From the NCBI GenBank assembly GCA_963807925.1, contig CAWEDP010000002.1:186001-250000 (forward strand): a stretch of 64,000 nt of DNA, written 5' to 3'. The notes below the pieces were generated by a model that did no database searches, was not told the origin of the DNA, and worked only from the letters and a program-made list of their open reading frames with translations. Position numbers and translations under genes: made by a program. This document shows, in pieces, positions 19,501-27,237 of the stretch. How positions within the stretch are numbered: the first letter of the stretch is position 1; every line of letters begins with the position of its first letter. The stretch is from CAWEDP01 sp963807925. Lineage in GTDB: Bacteria > Acidobacteriota > Vicinamibacteria > Vicinamibacterales > CAVVIG01.

Positions 19501-22143
19501 GACCGTCGTCTGCTCTCCGCAGTGGCCCGAGTCGTCCTGCTCGGCGAACTCGGAGAGCTCGCGGCGCAGCTGGACCGCCCGGCCCCTTGGCTGTACGCCG
19601 GCCATGACGTGCCACCGTCAGTGGGCGTCCAGCCGCCTCGGCCCGCACCAACGCCGGTGAGCGTCCCGCCGCTGGTGATGGAGAACGGGCTCGGCGGCTT
19701 CACGCGCGACGGCCGCGAGTACGTCGTCGTGCTGGACGGCGAACGCGAAACGCCGCTGCCATGGTCGAATGTCCTGGCGAATCCCACGTTCGGCACCATC
19801 GTGAGCAGCTCCGGGTCCGCCTTCACATGGGCCGGAAACAGCCGCGAGAACAGGCTGACGCCGTTCGCGAACGATCCATTGACCGATCCGACGGGGGAGG
19901 CGTTTTATCTGCGGGACGACGACTCGGGCGCAGTCTGGGGAGCCACACCGGGACCGCTGCCTCGGCACGCCGATGCTGGCCGGTGGGTGATCCGGCACGC
20001 CCCCGGCGTCACTCGCTATCAACATGCCGTGGACGGCCTGCACCAGGAACTCGCGGTGTTCGTGGCACCTGAGGATCCGGTGAAGCTGGCGGTCCTGACG
20101 CTGACCAACACCTCGGAGACGAGGCGGCGTCTCAGCGTGTTCGGATACGTCGAGTGGTGCCTGGGGCCGCCGCGTCCTGGTGAGCGGCGCTTCGTGGTCA
20201 CTGAGATGGACGACGAGGCCGGCGTGATGCTGGCACGCAACGCCTACAACGCGGAATTCGGCAACAGCGTCGCGTTCTGGCGCGCCACGGCCACCCCGCG
20301 ATCGCACACCGGCGATCGCGCTGAGTTCGTCGGACGCAACCGCACGCTGAGCGCGCCGGCTGCGCTCTTCCGCGAGCGGCTCACCGGCCGCACCGGCGCC
20401 GGACTGGACTCGTGCGGGGCGCTGCACGTCGTCCTGACAATCGAGCCCGGCGAATCTCAACGTGTGGTCTTCGCTCTGGGGCAGGGCCGCGACCGCGCCG
20501 ACGCGAGGCAGCTGGCCGCACGGTACTCCTCGGTGGCACACGCGGACGCGACACTCGCGGCGGTGGAGCGGACGTGGAGCGAGATGCTCGACGCCATCCA
20601 GATCAGCACGCCGGACGATTCGTTCGATCTCATCGTCAACCGATGGCTGCTCTATCAGACACTGGGCTGTCGCATATGGGCGCGCAGCGGTCCGTACCAG
20701 CCGGGCGGAGCCTTCGGGTTCCGCGATCAACTGCAGGATGTGCTGGCTCTGATGTATGCCCGGCCGGACCTGTGCCGCGCGCACCTTCTTCATGCGGCGT
20801 CGCGACAGTTCCTCGAAGGCGACGTGCAGCACTGGTGGCATCCGCCGAGCGGGCGCGGAACCAGAACGCGCTGTTCCGACGATCTGCTCTGGCTGCCTTA
20901 CGCCATCGCCAGCTACGTGTCGCAGAGCGGAGATGAGTCGGTGCTGGATGAAGTCGTGCCGTTTCTGGAGGCGCCGGCGCTCGACCCCGATCAAATGGAA
21001 GCGTACGGGCTGCCACGCGTGTCCTCGGAAACCGCTTCGCTCTTCGAGCACTCGGTGCGCGCCATCGCTCACGCGATGCACTACGGCGCGCACGGCCTCC
21101 CGCTCATCGGGTCCGGTGATTGGAACGACGGCATGAATCGGGTTGGACACAACGGCCGCGGCGAAAGCGTGTGGCTCGGGTGGTTCTTGGTGACGGTGAT
21201 GAACGAGTTCGCCCCGATCTGCGAGCGCCGCGGACGGAGTGATCTGGCTCGAATCTACCGAGACGGCGCTCGATGGCTGACCGGCATGCTGGAACTGGCG
21301 TGGGATGGCGACTGGTATCGGCGCGCCTATTTCGACGATGGAACGCCCCTCGGATCCGTGCAGAACGACGAGTGCAAGCTCGATTCACTGACCCAATCAT
21401 GGGCGGTGCTGTCAGCGACAGCACAGCCGCGCCGGGCCGAGCGCGCGATGGACGCCGTCCGAGCGCATTTGGTGCGCCGCGACGCACAGATCGTGCTGCT
21501 GCTTACACCGCCGTTCGATCGCATGGCGCATGATCCTGGGTATATCAAGGGCTATGTGCCTGGCGTTCGCGAGAATGGCGGCCAGTACACGCACGCCGCG
21601 CTCTGGACGGTGATCGCGCTGGCTCGTCTCGGCCTCGGCGACGAAGCGATGGAACTGTTCCACATGATCAACCCGATCAACCATATGCGCACGGCGGAAG
21701 ACGCCGAGCGGTACCGTGCGGAGCCGTATGTCGTGGCCGCCGATGTCTACGCGCACCCGATGCACGTCGGCCGCGGCGGCTGGACATGGTACACGGGATC
21801 GGCGGGATGGATGTACCAGGCTGCCATTCAAGCACTCCTCGGCTTGCGGCGGAGCGGCGCGACCATCAGCGTGAGCCCCTGCGTTCCCACGGCGTGGCCG
21901 CGCTATTCACTCAGCTGGCGTGTCGGCCGCACGCGGTACTGCTTCACCGTCTCCAACCCGGAGCACCGCTGTTGTGGCATCGCATCGGCAGAGCTCGACG
22001 GCGTCCCGATTGACGCCGGTGCGATTCCGCTGGCGGACGATGGCGGCGTGCACCAGGTGATGATCGTGCTCGGCGGGGGCTCCGGACCTGGCGTGCCGTT
22101 GGAGGCGACGACTGGGCTGAGCAGCAGCGGGGGCCTGTCGTAA
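13591..22143 (+). CDS. ndvB: Cyclic beta-1,2-glucan synthase (NdvB/ChvB/Cgs type)
   Basis: 2850-aa inner-membrane enzyme that makes cyclic beta-1,2-glucan from UDP-glucose; the size matches Brucella Cgs and ChvB. Order: N-terminal soluble region; membrane helices near 395-450; GT84 domain with VVVPTVLESVERVEDLV at about 475 and the Asp motif CITLDSDTRLPR at about 613; further helices near 800-850 and 930-980; glucoamylase-like domain (TVDSGNLAGALIALAEG at about 1105, YFSHHQGMSLVALANVI at about 1470); two glucan-binding-type beta-sandwich regions; and a C-terminal GH94 phosphorylase domain with the catalytic GDWNDGMNRVG at about 2508 and VPGVRENGGQYTHAA at about 2655. Start is ATG 13591; a TTG lies just before. 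It follows the Crp/Fnr gene. Confidence 0.95.
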   Translation: MRHPVFTRPRSLAGGEELLSIELLEEHARRLAALLSVAPRRRGSGRAHLRQVTDHMRALRDVYTELAEDAQREGVSPAAEWLLDNFHIISATARDIHHDLPPSFFRRLPRVATDEFAGLPRIYALALELIGSSGGRLEAHRLQRFISAFQSVTPLTMGELWAWPSALKLALLDHLRMSADELAASRRHRLAADSLAAAVEAAPVDATPVSLDEWPAHVHHAFVTRLLQRSRALGAIALRLHRQLDEALAASGHTIEDAIRAEGQSQASEQAAMANLIGSLRLISTFDWSEFFESVSLVEQVLQRDPAGVYSRMDFRSRDRYRHAIEELAVPTGEGQLLVALKSVERARQTHVRSPDARGSHVGDHLIGAGRRQFERSVAWQPTLKGRVRRLFFAHATAGYLGAIAAGTTLLVLLAVVYASWHDWRGAALSFVALLTVVPASELTIQVLQRMISYLIPPRRLPRLELEAVPPSARTMVVVPTVLESVERVEDLVAHLEVQALGNVDPHIHFALLSDFPDAPTETLPHDAEILEAARVRIAALNTKHANGSADRFFLFHRLRQWNEREGLWMGWERKRGKIEEFNRLLRGATDTSFIPAVGDLTVLPQVRYCITLDSDTRLPRGVARELIGIITHPLNRATFDPRVGRVTAGYGILQPRISVTFASAAGSLFARLYSGHTGVDPYTTAVSDTYQDLFGEGIFTGKGLYDVDAFTAALDGLVPENALLSHDLFEGLHARVALASDVELVDEYPSSVLSHARRQHRWIRGDWQILSWLFPFVPSRHGLRRNTLPIIGRWKILDNLRRSLVAPTLLALLIAGWTVLPGPRWFWTVMVIGVVASQLLPVVARLLVGPERAQSIAVFLANLRGDAATALAQIFLSLTFLAFQAFDSTHAIGVTLARLVVRKGRMLEWETAASTAAKALGLRGHRLRGFLAGMAASPIVAVALAVAIGAREPAALPAAAPFLFLWTIAPVVAYWLSVPVGARVRPLSDGDRTVLRRTARKTWRYFETFVTGADAWLAPDNYQEDADGPKLARRTSPTNIGMSLLSTLAAHDLGYLSTDGLLGRLNAMVTTLEGLERYRGHFLNWYDTATLAPLHPRYVSTVDSGNLAGALIALAEGLLQLEENPQTRAQRLAGLADTAALLAVASSSSDSRSGPRQTVTEINRLARAIVAAARVGVPGGMARIEALRAQLAGTTAELGHVEPFDAADELAYWCRAVLDGMTQLTGEQTVSADSFRTLARRVSELADAMHFDFLYDRRRRIFSIGYRLADADGPGRLDGAFYDLLASEARLASFIAIAKGDVPQHHWFHLGRLVTNVDGRAALMSWGGTMFEYLMPLLLMRTFPGTLLDQSCRASVRRQIEYGRQRDVPWGISESAYAFTDRAGNYQYRAFGVPGLGLKRGLSAELVIAPYATALASLITPTLAAENFKRLASLGVEGRFGYYEALDYNPRNRDIDTAPQTIARPVVVRAYFSHHQGMSLVALANVICSDAFVSRFHADPRVQATELLLQERVPREAILSEPRPAESTTAPPSLPVFAARRFRSPHSTSAHTHFLSNGRYTTAVTSAGGGFSMWRDVVVTRRRDDPTSDAGAHYIYLRDPWADRVWSATYQPGCQEPDRFEATFDLDKISFRRQDAEIESQLEITVSSEDDVEVRRLTIVNHGDQTREIEVTSYAEIVLARPEDDLAHPAFGKLFIETEFDPQSAGLVFSRRPRATDESPIVGFHVLGVDGPRLGGAVEWETDRARFLGRGRSPANPIALDGRALSGTTGAVLDPIGALRERIRLASGARVRVTFGTGVAPDRATALALARKYRDGSAAARAFSMAFTHVHITLQQLGLSDEHAMLFDRLASRVFGSDQSRISPADLAGNTLGQQNLWGYGVSGDAPMVLLRIADVASLPLARHLLTAQQYWRVKGLRADVVLLNEHPADYLDEMQNLLSSLVQEPPWAGWLGKPGGMFLLRADGMPEPDRRLLSAVARVVLLGELGELAAQLDRPAPWLYAGHDVPPSVGVQPPRPAPTPVSVPPLVMENGLGGFTRDGREYVVVLDGERETPLPWSNVLANPTFGTIVSSSGSAFTWAGNSRENRLTPFANDPLTDPTGEAFYLRDDDSGAVWGATPGPLPRHADAGRWVIRHAPGVTRYQHAVDGLHQELAVFVAPEDPVKLAVLTLTNTSETRRRLSVFGYVEWCLGPPRPGERRFVVTEMDDEAGVMLARNAYNAEFGNSVAFWRATATPRSHTGDRAEFVGRNRTLSAPAALFRERLTGRTGAGLDSCGALHVVLTIEPGESQRVVFALGQGRDRADARQLAARYSSVAHADATLAAVERTWSEMLDAIQISTPDDSFDLIVNRWLLYQTLGCRIWARSGPYQPGGAFGFRDQLQDVLALMYARPDLCRAHLLHAASRQFLEGDVQHWWHPPSGRGTRTRCSDDLLWLPYAIASYVSQSGDESVLDEVVPFLEAPALDPDQMEAYGLPRVSSETASLFEHSVRAIAHAMHYGAHGLPLIGSGDWNDGMNRVGHNGRGESVWLGWFLVTVMNEFAPICERRGRSDLARIYRDGARWLTGMLELAWDGDWYRRAYFDDGTPLGSVQNDECKLDSLTQSWAVLSATAQPRRAERAMDAVRAHLVRRDAQIVLLLTPPFDRMAHDPGYIKGYVPGVRENGGQYTHAALWTVIALARLGLGDEAMELFHMINPINHMRTAEDAERYRAEPYVVAADVYAHPMHVGRGGWTWYTGSAGWMYQAAIQALLGLRRSGATISVSPCVPTAWPRYSLSWRVGRTRYCFTVSNPEHRCCGIASAELDGVPIDAGAIPLADDGGVHQVMIVLGGGSGPGVPLEATTGLSSSGGLS

Positions 22144-22732
22144 ACCGTCGCCGCACGGATGCTGTTCCCGGGCGGATCGGTGGTGGAATGGGTGGAACGG
22201 TGACGTCTCTTTCCGCCGCGCAAGCCGAGGACACCTCGGCAAGGCTTCAGCAAGGGGTACGAAGCGGACTGCCTGTGATGATCCCAGGCACTTGGGAGTT
22301 GCGGGGCCACCGCCCGATCGTCCCGGCAAGGACCGGCGCGCCGGTGCTGTCATCACACGACGCCGGATCAGGCACTGATCGCGAACAAATCGAACGCGCG
22401 CGAGAGGGCGGAGGCGCGCCGAGCCAGCGGAGAACACCGCAGTGGACGATCCTTGCGAAGATGTGGCGCTACATCAGTCATCGCACCGACGCGGCCGTCT
22501 GAACGTCGAACCCTTCTTCCAGACGATGAGCAGCATATCGAATACGAGAGTCAATCTTCCACGCCTCCACATCCAATGCTGGATATCGATGGCACGCCGC
22601 AGCAACTCGTTCCCGGGCTGCGTCCTAACCACAGTCATCCATGCTCACCCAGCCGAGCCATCACCGTGCGATGAGGTGAGCCAGGGCTCACCTCTCGCGT
22701 GTGCGAGCTGAGAACAGTCGCGATCCGAAGCG
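22144..22732. other. Intergenic region, nothing supported
   Basis: About 590 bases between the glucan synthase and the convergent glycine-zipper gene. Short open frames on both strands lack start sites, composition or motifs of real proteins. No clear hairpin terminator follows the synthase stop. Confidence 0.5.
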
Positions 22733-23407
22733 TCAATGGTCGCGATGTCGCGGCGGATACGTGCCGCTCGTTCCTCGCGTGGCGGGTCGCATCGTGAGAC
22801 CCTCATCCAGGCGGAATGTCAGCCGCGATCCCGCTGGTACGCGAATCGATCGGCCGCGGTACGACAGACCCAAGCCGGTGGCCGCGCCAGCGGCCGCGCC
22901 GATCGCTGCGCCCTTTCCACCTCCCGCGATTGCGCCGATGATCGTCCCGAGCAGCGCACCGCCGCCAGCGTACGCGGCCGTGTCGCCGCGGCTGCGCCCG
23001 CGTCCGTCCGTCTCAATCCGTGCCGGAACCGCGTTCACCGCATAGCGCACACCGTGCGCATCAATCGAATCGAGATCGAGCAGAAGATCGCCATCGGGCG
23101 CACGTCTGACGACGAGATCGACGCGCGAGCCTCGTGGAATCGCCGGAACGGAGAGCCGTCGGTAGTTGTCCCAGACGTCTTGGTCGACCACGCCAGCAAA
23201 TCTGCGCTCTGCCCATCGATCGAGGTTGATCGGCTGCGTCGTCCGCACGGTAATGAAAGTCCCCGGATTGATGCGGACCAGCCGATGGTAGTTGCCGTCC
23301 CAGTCCCAGTCGTGAGCTCGTTGTGCATTTGCCTGCGCCACTGCGAATCCCGTGAACAGCATCGCGGCGCCAATCACGACGGCTTGTCTGCTGAGATGCT
23401 TGACCAT
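22733..23407 (-). CDS. Secreted glycine-zipper protein
   Basis: 224 aa from the ATG at 23407 (GGAGG seven bases upstream). A signal peptide (about 1-28, cleavage near ANAQR) precedes a beta-rich domain (INPGTFITVRTTQPINLD, IPRGSRVDLVVRR, LLLDLDSI) and a glycine zipper (YAGGGALLGTIIGAIAGGG, then AAIGAAAGAATGLGL), ending with VPAGSRLTFRLDEGL. The last motif is usual for outer-membrane-associated or periplasmic proteins of this composition. The specific role is unknown; a membrane-interacting envelope protein is inferred. Confidence 0.7.
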   Translation of the reverse strand: MVKHLSRQAVVIGAAMLFTGFAVAQANAQRAHDWDWDGNYHRLVRINPGTFITVRTTQPINLDRWAERRFAGVVDQDVWDNYRRLSVPAIPRGSRVDLVVRRAPDGDLLLDLDSIDAHGVRYAVNAVPARIETDGRGRSRGDTAAYAGGGALLGTIIGAIAGGGKGAAIGAAAGAATGLGLSYRGRSIRVPAGSRLTFRLDEGLTMRPATRGTSGTYPPRHRDH

Positions 23408-23629
23408 GAACCGCCTCCGCTGGATCTTCTGCAACCCTGAGGCCGTTACGCCGGAACGGCAGGGGTGCTACACGCCTCACTTCGGCTTGCGTCAGCGCCG
23501 CGTTGCCGCGCGGTCAGGTCCTCGGTCAGCGCTGCGGTCGCGGTCGCCTCACCCCGGTCTTGCCGCAAGCCGATCACGTCGCCCGGCCCTCGCCAACGGT
23601 TGCATGGCGGCCTGGCACTTCGTGTAGCG

Positions 23630-23661
23630 TTGACACATATAATAGTGTTCAGTATACACTA
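23630..23661 (+). promoter_or_regulatory. Sigma70-type promoter with overlapping operator
   Basis: TTGACA at 23630-23635 and TATACA at 23653-23658 with 17-base spacing, an almost ideal housekeeping promoter in an AT-rich island within very GC-rich DNA. The inverted repeat TAGTGT-N7-ACACTA (23643-23661) covers the spacer and -10. A protein bound here would block RNA polymerase. The Nudix-winged-helix regulator encoded 64 bases downstream is the obvious candidate for autoregulation (inference). Confidence 0.75.
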
Positions 23662-23724
23662 ATAGGCAGGTCAAAGCGCCCTGCCCCTTACCGTGCTGTG
23701 GCGACGACGAACGAGGGTCCGTGC

Positions 23725-24414
23725 ATGCCGCACGTATACGAATATCCCCGCCCCGCCCTGACCGTGGACTGCGTGGTGTTTGGATTGGACGACGAGGACC
23801 TGAAGGTGCTGCTGATCCAGCGGGCGCTGCCGCCGTTCGAGGGCGCGTGGGCGTTGCCGGGCGGCTTCGTCCGCGTGAATGAGACGCTGGAAGACGCGGC
23901 GAGACGCGAGCTCGAAGAAGAGACGGGGTTGAGCCAGGTGTTCCTGGAGCAGCTCTACACCTTCGGCGAAGTCGATCGCGATCCACGCGAGCGCGTGGTG
24001 TCGGTGGCCTACTACGCCTTGGTGAATTTGGGCGACCATAAGGTTCACGCAGCGACCGACGCGCGTGACGCCGCCTGGTTCGGCGTGCACGACGTGCCGA
24101 GCCTTGCGTTCGACCATGCCGACATCCTGCAGATCGCGCTCGAGCGACTGCGCGGCAAGCTGCGGTACCAACCGATTGGGTTCGAACTGTTGCCGAAGAG
24201 ATTCACGCTTTCCGAGCTTCAGCATCTCTACGAACTGGTCTTCGAACGCGAGCTCGACAAGCGCAACTTCCGCAAGCGCGTGCTCGCGATGGATTTGCTG
24301 ATCGAAACCGACGAAGTCCAGCAGGACGTCGCGCACCGTGCGGCACGGCTGTACCGGTTCGACGAGCGGAAGTACCGGCGGCTCGCGAAGGCGGGCTTCA
24401 ACTTCGAATTGTAG
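23725..24414 (+). CDS. NrtR-like Nudix-domain transcriptional regulator
   Basis: 229 aa. An N-terminal Nudix fold with an intact Nudix box (GGFVRVNETLEDAARRELEE continuing to TGL, fitting GX5EX7REUXEEXGU) is followed by a C-terminal winged-helix region (about 150-229: FTLSELQHLYELVFERELDK, NFRKRVLAMDLL). This two-part layout is that of NrtR-family regulators, which bind ADP-ribose or related nucleotides and often control NAD or sugar metabolism. The catalytic box is complete, so it may also hydrolyse its ligand. ATG at 23725 was chosen from the family N-terminus (YPRPALTVDCVVF); the frame stays open upstream across the promoter. It is probably co-transcribed with the alcohol dehydrogenase 14 bases downstream. 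Confidence 0.88.
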   Translation: MPHVYEYPRPALTVDCVVFGLDDEDLKVLLIQRALPPFEGAWALPGGFVRVNETLEDAARRELEEETGLSQVFLEQLYTFGEVDRDPRERVVSVAYYALVNLGDHKVHAATDARDAAWFGVHDVPSLAFDHADILQIALERLRGKLRYQPIGFELLPKRFTLSELQHLYELVFERELDKRNFRKRVLAMDLLIETDEVQQDVAHRAARLYRFDERKYRRLAKAGFNFEL

Positions 24415-24428
24415 GAGTGCAGCACGAC

Positions 24429-25436
24429 ATGAAAGCTGTAGTCCACGATGCATATGGTGAGCCCGATCAGGTGCTCGAGGTTCGCGACGTCGCGATGCCC
24501 GCCGTCGCCGCCGACGACGTGCTCGTCGGTGTGCGCGCCGGGTCAGTGCATCCGGACGTCTGACACGTCGTGACCGGGATTCCTTACATTCTTCGCCTCA
24601 TGGGCAACGGCGTGCGCCGGCCAAAGGTCCGGATCCCGGGAACGGATCTGGCTGGCGTGGTCGAGTCCGTCGGGCGGGATGTCACGCGATTCAAGCCGGG
24701 CGACGCCGTCTTCGGCGAGTCCACCAGGTTCGGCTGGAAGAACGGCGGTGCGTTCGCCGAGTACGCATCGGTGCCCCAGGAGCTCCTGGCGCTGAAGCCC
24801 GCCAGCGTCACGTTCGAACAGGCGGCCGCCGTGCCGACGTCCGGCTACATCGCGCTCACCAACGTGCGCGGAGCGGGCGCGCTCGCGGGCCGGAACGTGT
24901 TAATCAATGGCGCCGGCGGATGCGTGGGCACGCTGGCCACTCAGATCGCCAGGGCCGATGGCGCGCGCGTGACGGCGGTGGATTGCGCCGAAAAGCTGCC
25001 GATGATGCGCTCGCTCGGCGCGGACCGGGTCGTCGACTACGAGAAGGATGACGTTCTTCGGACCGGCGAACGGTACGACCTCATTCTGGACGTGGCGTCG
25101 ACGTGGTGGTTCGACGTCTGCGCACATGCCCTCACGCCGACCGGCACGTACCTGCCCATCGGCCACGCGCATTTCGGCAGAGCGACCGGCCGCATGGGCG
25201 GTCGCATCGTCGGCAGCCTGCCCGTGTTCGTCGGCCTGCTGCTGCGTGGGCTGGCGAATCGCGAAAAGCGCAGGAACTTCAAGATGCTGAGTAAGCCCGA
25301 GGCCATGGCCACCTTCTCGGCATTGCTCGAATCAGGCCAGCTCACGCCGATCGTCGCCCGGACGCTTCCGCTCAGCGAGGTTCGCGCCGCGATGAAGTGC
25401 ATTGAAGACAGACGTATTACGTTCGTGTTCTCGTGA
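24429..25436 (+). pseudogene. NAD(P)-dependent alcohol dehydrogenase / quinone oxidoreductase with in-frame TGA
   Basis: Medium-chain dehydrogenase/reductase of 335 codons. The ATG at 24429 gives MKAVVHDAYGEPDQVLEV. At 24561-24563 a TGA replaces the Trp expected in HPDV-W-HVVTGIPY. The frame then runs intact to 25436 with IPGTDLAGVVESVG, NGGAFAEYASVP and the cofactor loop INGAGGCVGTLATQIA. No structural-zinc Cys cluster is seen, so it is of the zinc-free quinone-oxidoreductase type. A truncated product from an internal GTG at 24570 would lack the N-terminal fold. TGG to TGA is a single change, so this is a recent nonsense mutation or a base error. It follows the Nudix regulator as a likely two-gene operon. 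Confidence 0.8.
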
Positions 25437-25534
25437 GACGCTCTTTCGACGGAGTCAAGCCGCAGTCGACACCAGCATCGCGATGTGCGCCCACGACACG
25501 TCCGCCGGCCAGAAGCACGAGCGGGCCATGTTTC

Positions 25535-26755
25535 CTATCGTCTCAACCGGATCGTCGGGCCGAACGGGCCACAGCCGGGTTGGTAGTCGGTGCAGAAGGG
25601 CGGGAGCGTATCGAGGTCGAGGGCGTCCCCGAGATAGACGTAGCGAATGACCTGTCGATCGTAGTCAAGGGCTTCGTCGCCCGACCGGATCACGTCGCGG
25701 CCGATTCGCACGGTCTGGTCGAACCGGAAGTAGTTCATGACCGTGCTGACCGGACCCTTCGCGAAATTGTGCCTGAGTCCCAGGGTGTGACCGACCTCGT
25801 GCGCGACGACATAGCGCAGGTGGTCGTTGCGATCCGCCGGACTGCCCTCGTCCACGGTGGTGGACGGAATGAATATCTGGGCGTGCAGTATTTCGCCCGT
25901 CAGCGGATCCCCCTGGATGTGCGACGTCGAGGCGAAAGCTCCGTTGGTCTCCCACTGAATGACGTTGTATCGGGGATTCGGCGCGGTGACCCCTTCGGGC
26001 GCGTCGGTCACCCCCAGCAGCGGGAGCCCGAACGCTTTGTTCCAGTAGAGCACGCCGTCCCGCACGGCCTCTCGATACCGCGCGGGGATCCCGGACGACA
26101 ACGCGAAGACGATCGGCTTCCCGGTGTCGAACTTCATGGCGTAGAGAACCGTTCCACCCGATCCCCGCTCCGGATAGGTCTCGTAAAAGCCAAAACGGTC
26201 CAGGTTCTTGACCTCAAACGGCTTGAAATGCGGATTCGGGCGGTAGGGACTCAGGTAGTAGTACACGAGCACCGGCTCATGGTCTTCAGTCAGCGCCTGC
26301 TGTTTGAGGACGAGCATGGACCCGTTGCGGGAAACCGACAGCATCGTTCGGTGAAGGAGTGGGAAGAACGAATAGTCCTGCCTGTCGACTCGACCGTAGT
26401 AGTCTTCGCCCGTACGGTCCTCTTCCTTGAAGATCTTGTCGAAGCCCGCGTTGAAGTCCACTAGGAGAGCGCGTTCGGTCTCTCCTCCAATCGGGATCGT
26501 GGCCAGCACGTGCGGTGAAGGGCTCGAGTCGCGCGCCTCTTCGACCATGCGCAGCGACTCTCCGTCACGCTCGAATTCGACGATCCGGCTCCTTGTGTTC
26601 ACGAAATCCTGCTGGCCGGCTTCGTGCGCATAGCTGACCTGCAGCAGCAGCCTCTGGTTCAGATTCTTCTTGCTGAAGGCGACCGGCACCTCAGCCGACG
26701 CGTAAAGCGGGAGGCACAACAGAACGACCGAGACGCAGATTCCGTTGAAGGTCAT
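25535..26755 (-). CDS. Secreted zinc-dependent metalloprotease (DUF5117/DUF4953-like)
   Basis: 406 aa from the ATG at 26755 (AGGTGAAG just upstream), with a signal peptide (about 1-21, YASAEVPVAF). The N-terminal half resembles the pro-domain of large acidobacterial and bacteroidetal metalloproteases (LQVSYAHEAGQQDFVNTRS). The C-terminal half has the extended zinc motif HEVGHTLGLRHN and a downstream Met-turn (STVMNYFRF), the metzincin signature. Related DUF4953 proteins are usually 800 aa or more; this one ends about 60 residues after the Met-turn, so it is a short form or lacks the C-terminal domain. Probably periplasmic or exported. Confidence 0.85.
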   Translation of the reverse strand: MTFNGICVSVVLLCLPLYASAEVPVAFSKKNLNQRLLLQVSYAHEAGQQDFVNTRSRIVEFERDGESLRMVEEARDSSPSPHVLATIPIGGETERALLVDFNAGFDKIFKEEDRTGEDYYGRVDRQDYSFFPLLHRTMLSVSRNGSMLVLKQQALTEDHEPVLVYYYLSPYRPNPHFKPFEVKNLDRFGFYETYPERGSGGTVLYAMKFDTGKPIVFALSSGIPARYREAVRDGVLYWNKAFGLPLLGVTDAPEGVTAPNPRYNVIQWETNGAFASTSHIQGDPLTGEILHAQIFIPSTTVDEGSPADRNDHLRYVVAHEVGHTLGLRHNFAKGPVSTVMNYFRFDQTVRIGRDVIRSGDEALDYDRQVIRYVYLGDALDLDTLPPFCTDYQPGCGPFGPTIRLRR

Positions 26756-27237
26756 CTTCACCTGCTCGCCGCACCGCGCCCCTCGATCCGGTCTCGTGGA
26801 TCTGGCAGCGCACTGACCGCTCAACGCTGAAGGCCCCATGCAGGCGCAGGGGTCTCACTCTTACAGTATCACGAGATTCCGCCCCCGACTTGGTCGACGG
26901 CCTGCAACTGTTGCTCGTGGTCAGCGCGCTCGTGGAGTGGCGGCTCTTGGCGAGAATCTCATTCTGCTCGTCAACCTGGCGTGGTCGGCGTGGCTCTACG
27001 TTCCCGCCCCTCTTCGGGGGCCGTTGATGCCCCCAGGCCTTAGGAAGCTCTCACCTCGACAGCGCGGTCCCAGGGCCGCGCAACGCGCGTAATGGCCCGC
27101 GATTCCGTCGCGAGCAGTCGATCGCGTAAGCTGATGACGCGGATGGCGGACGCATTCGGGAAGCAGCACAACCTCGTCTCGGCCGCCGAGGTTAGCGCCT
27201 TCATCAAAGAACACCGCTCGCTGAGGAGGACATCGTT
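26756..27237. other. Intergenic region with one doubtful small ORF
   Basis: About 480 bases. The only frame worth noting is at 27092-27259 (+, 55 aa, MARDSVASSRSRKLMTRMAD..., with KQHNLVSAAEVSAFIKEHR), which overlaps the start of the SDR gene in another frame. It could be a vestige; no ribosome-binding site supports it. The rest shows nothing. Confidence 0.35.
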
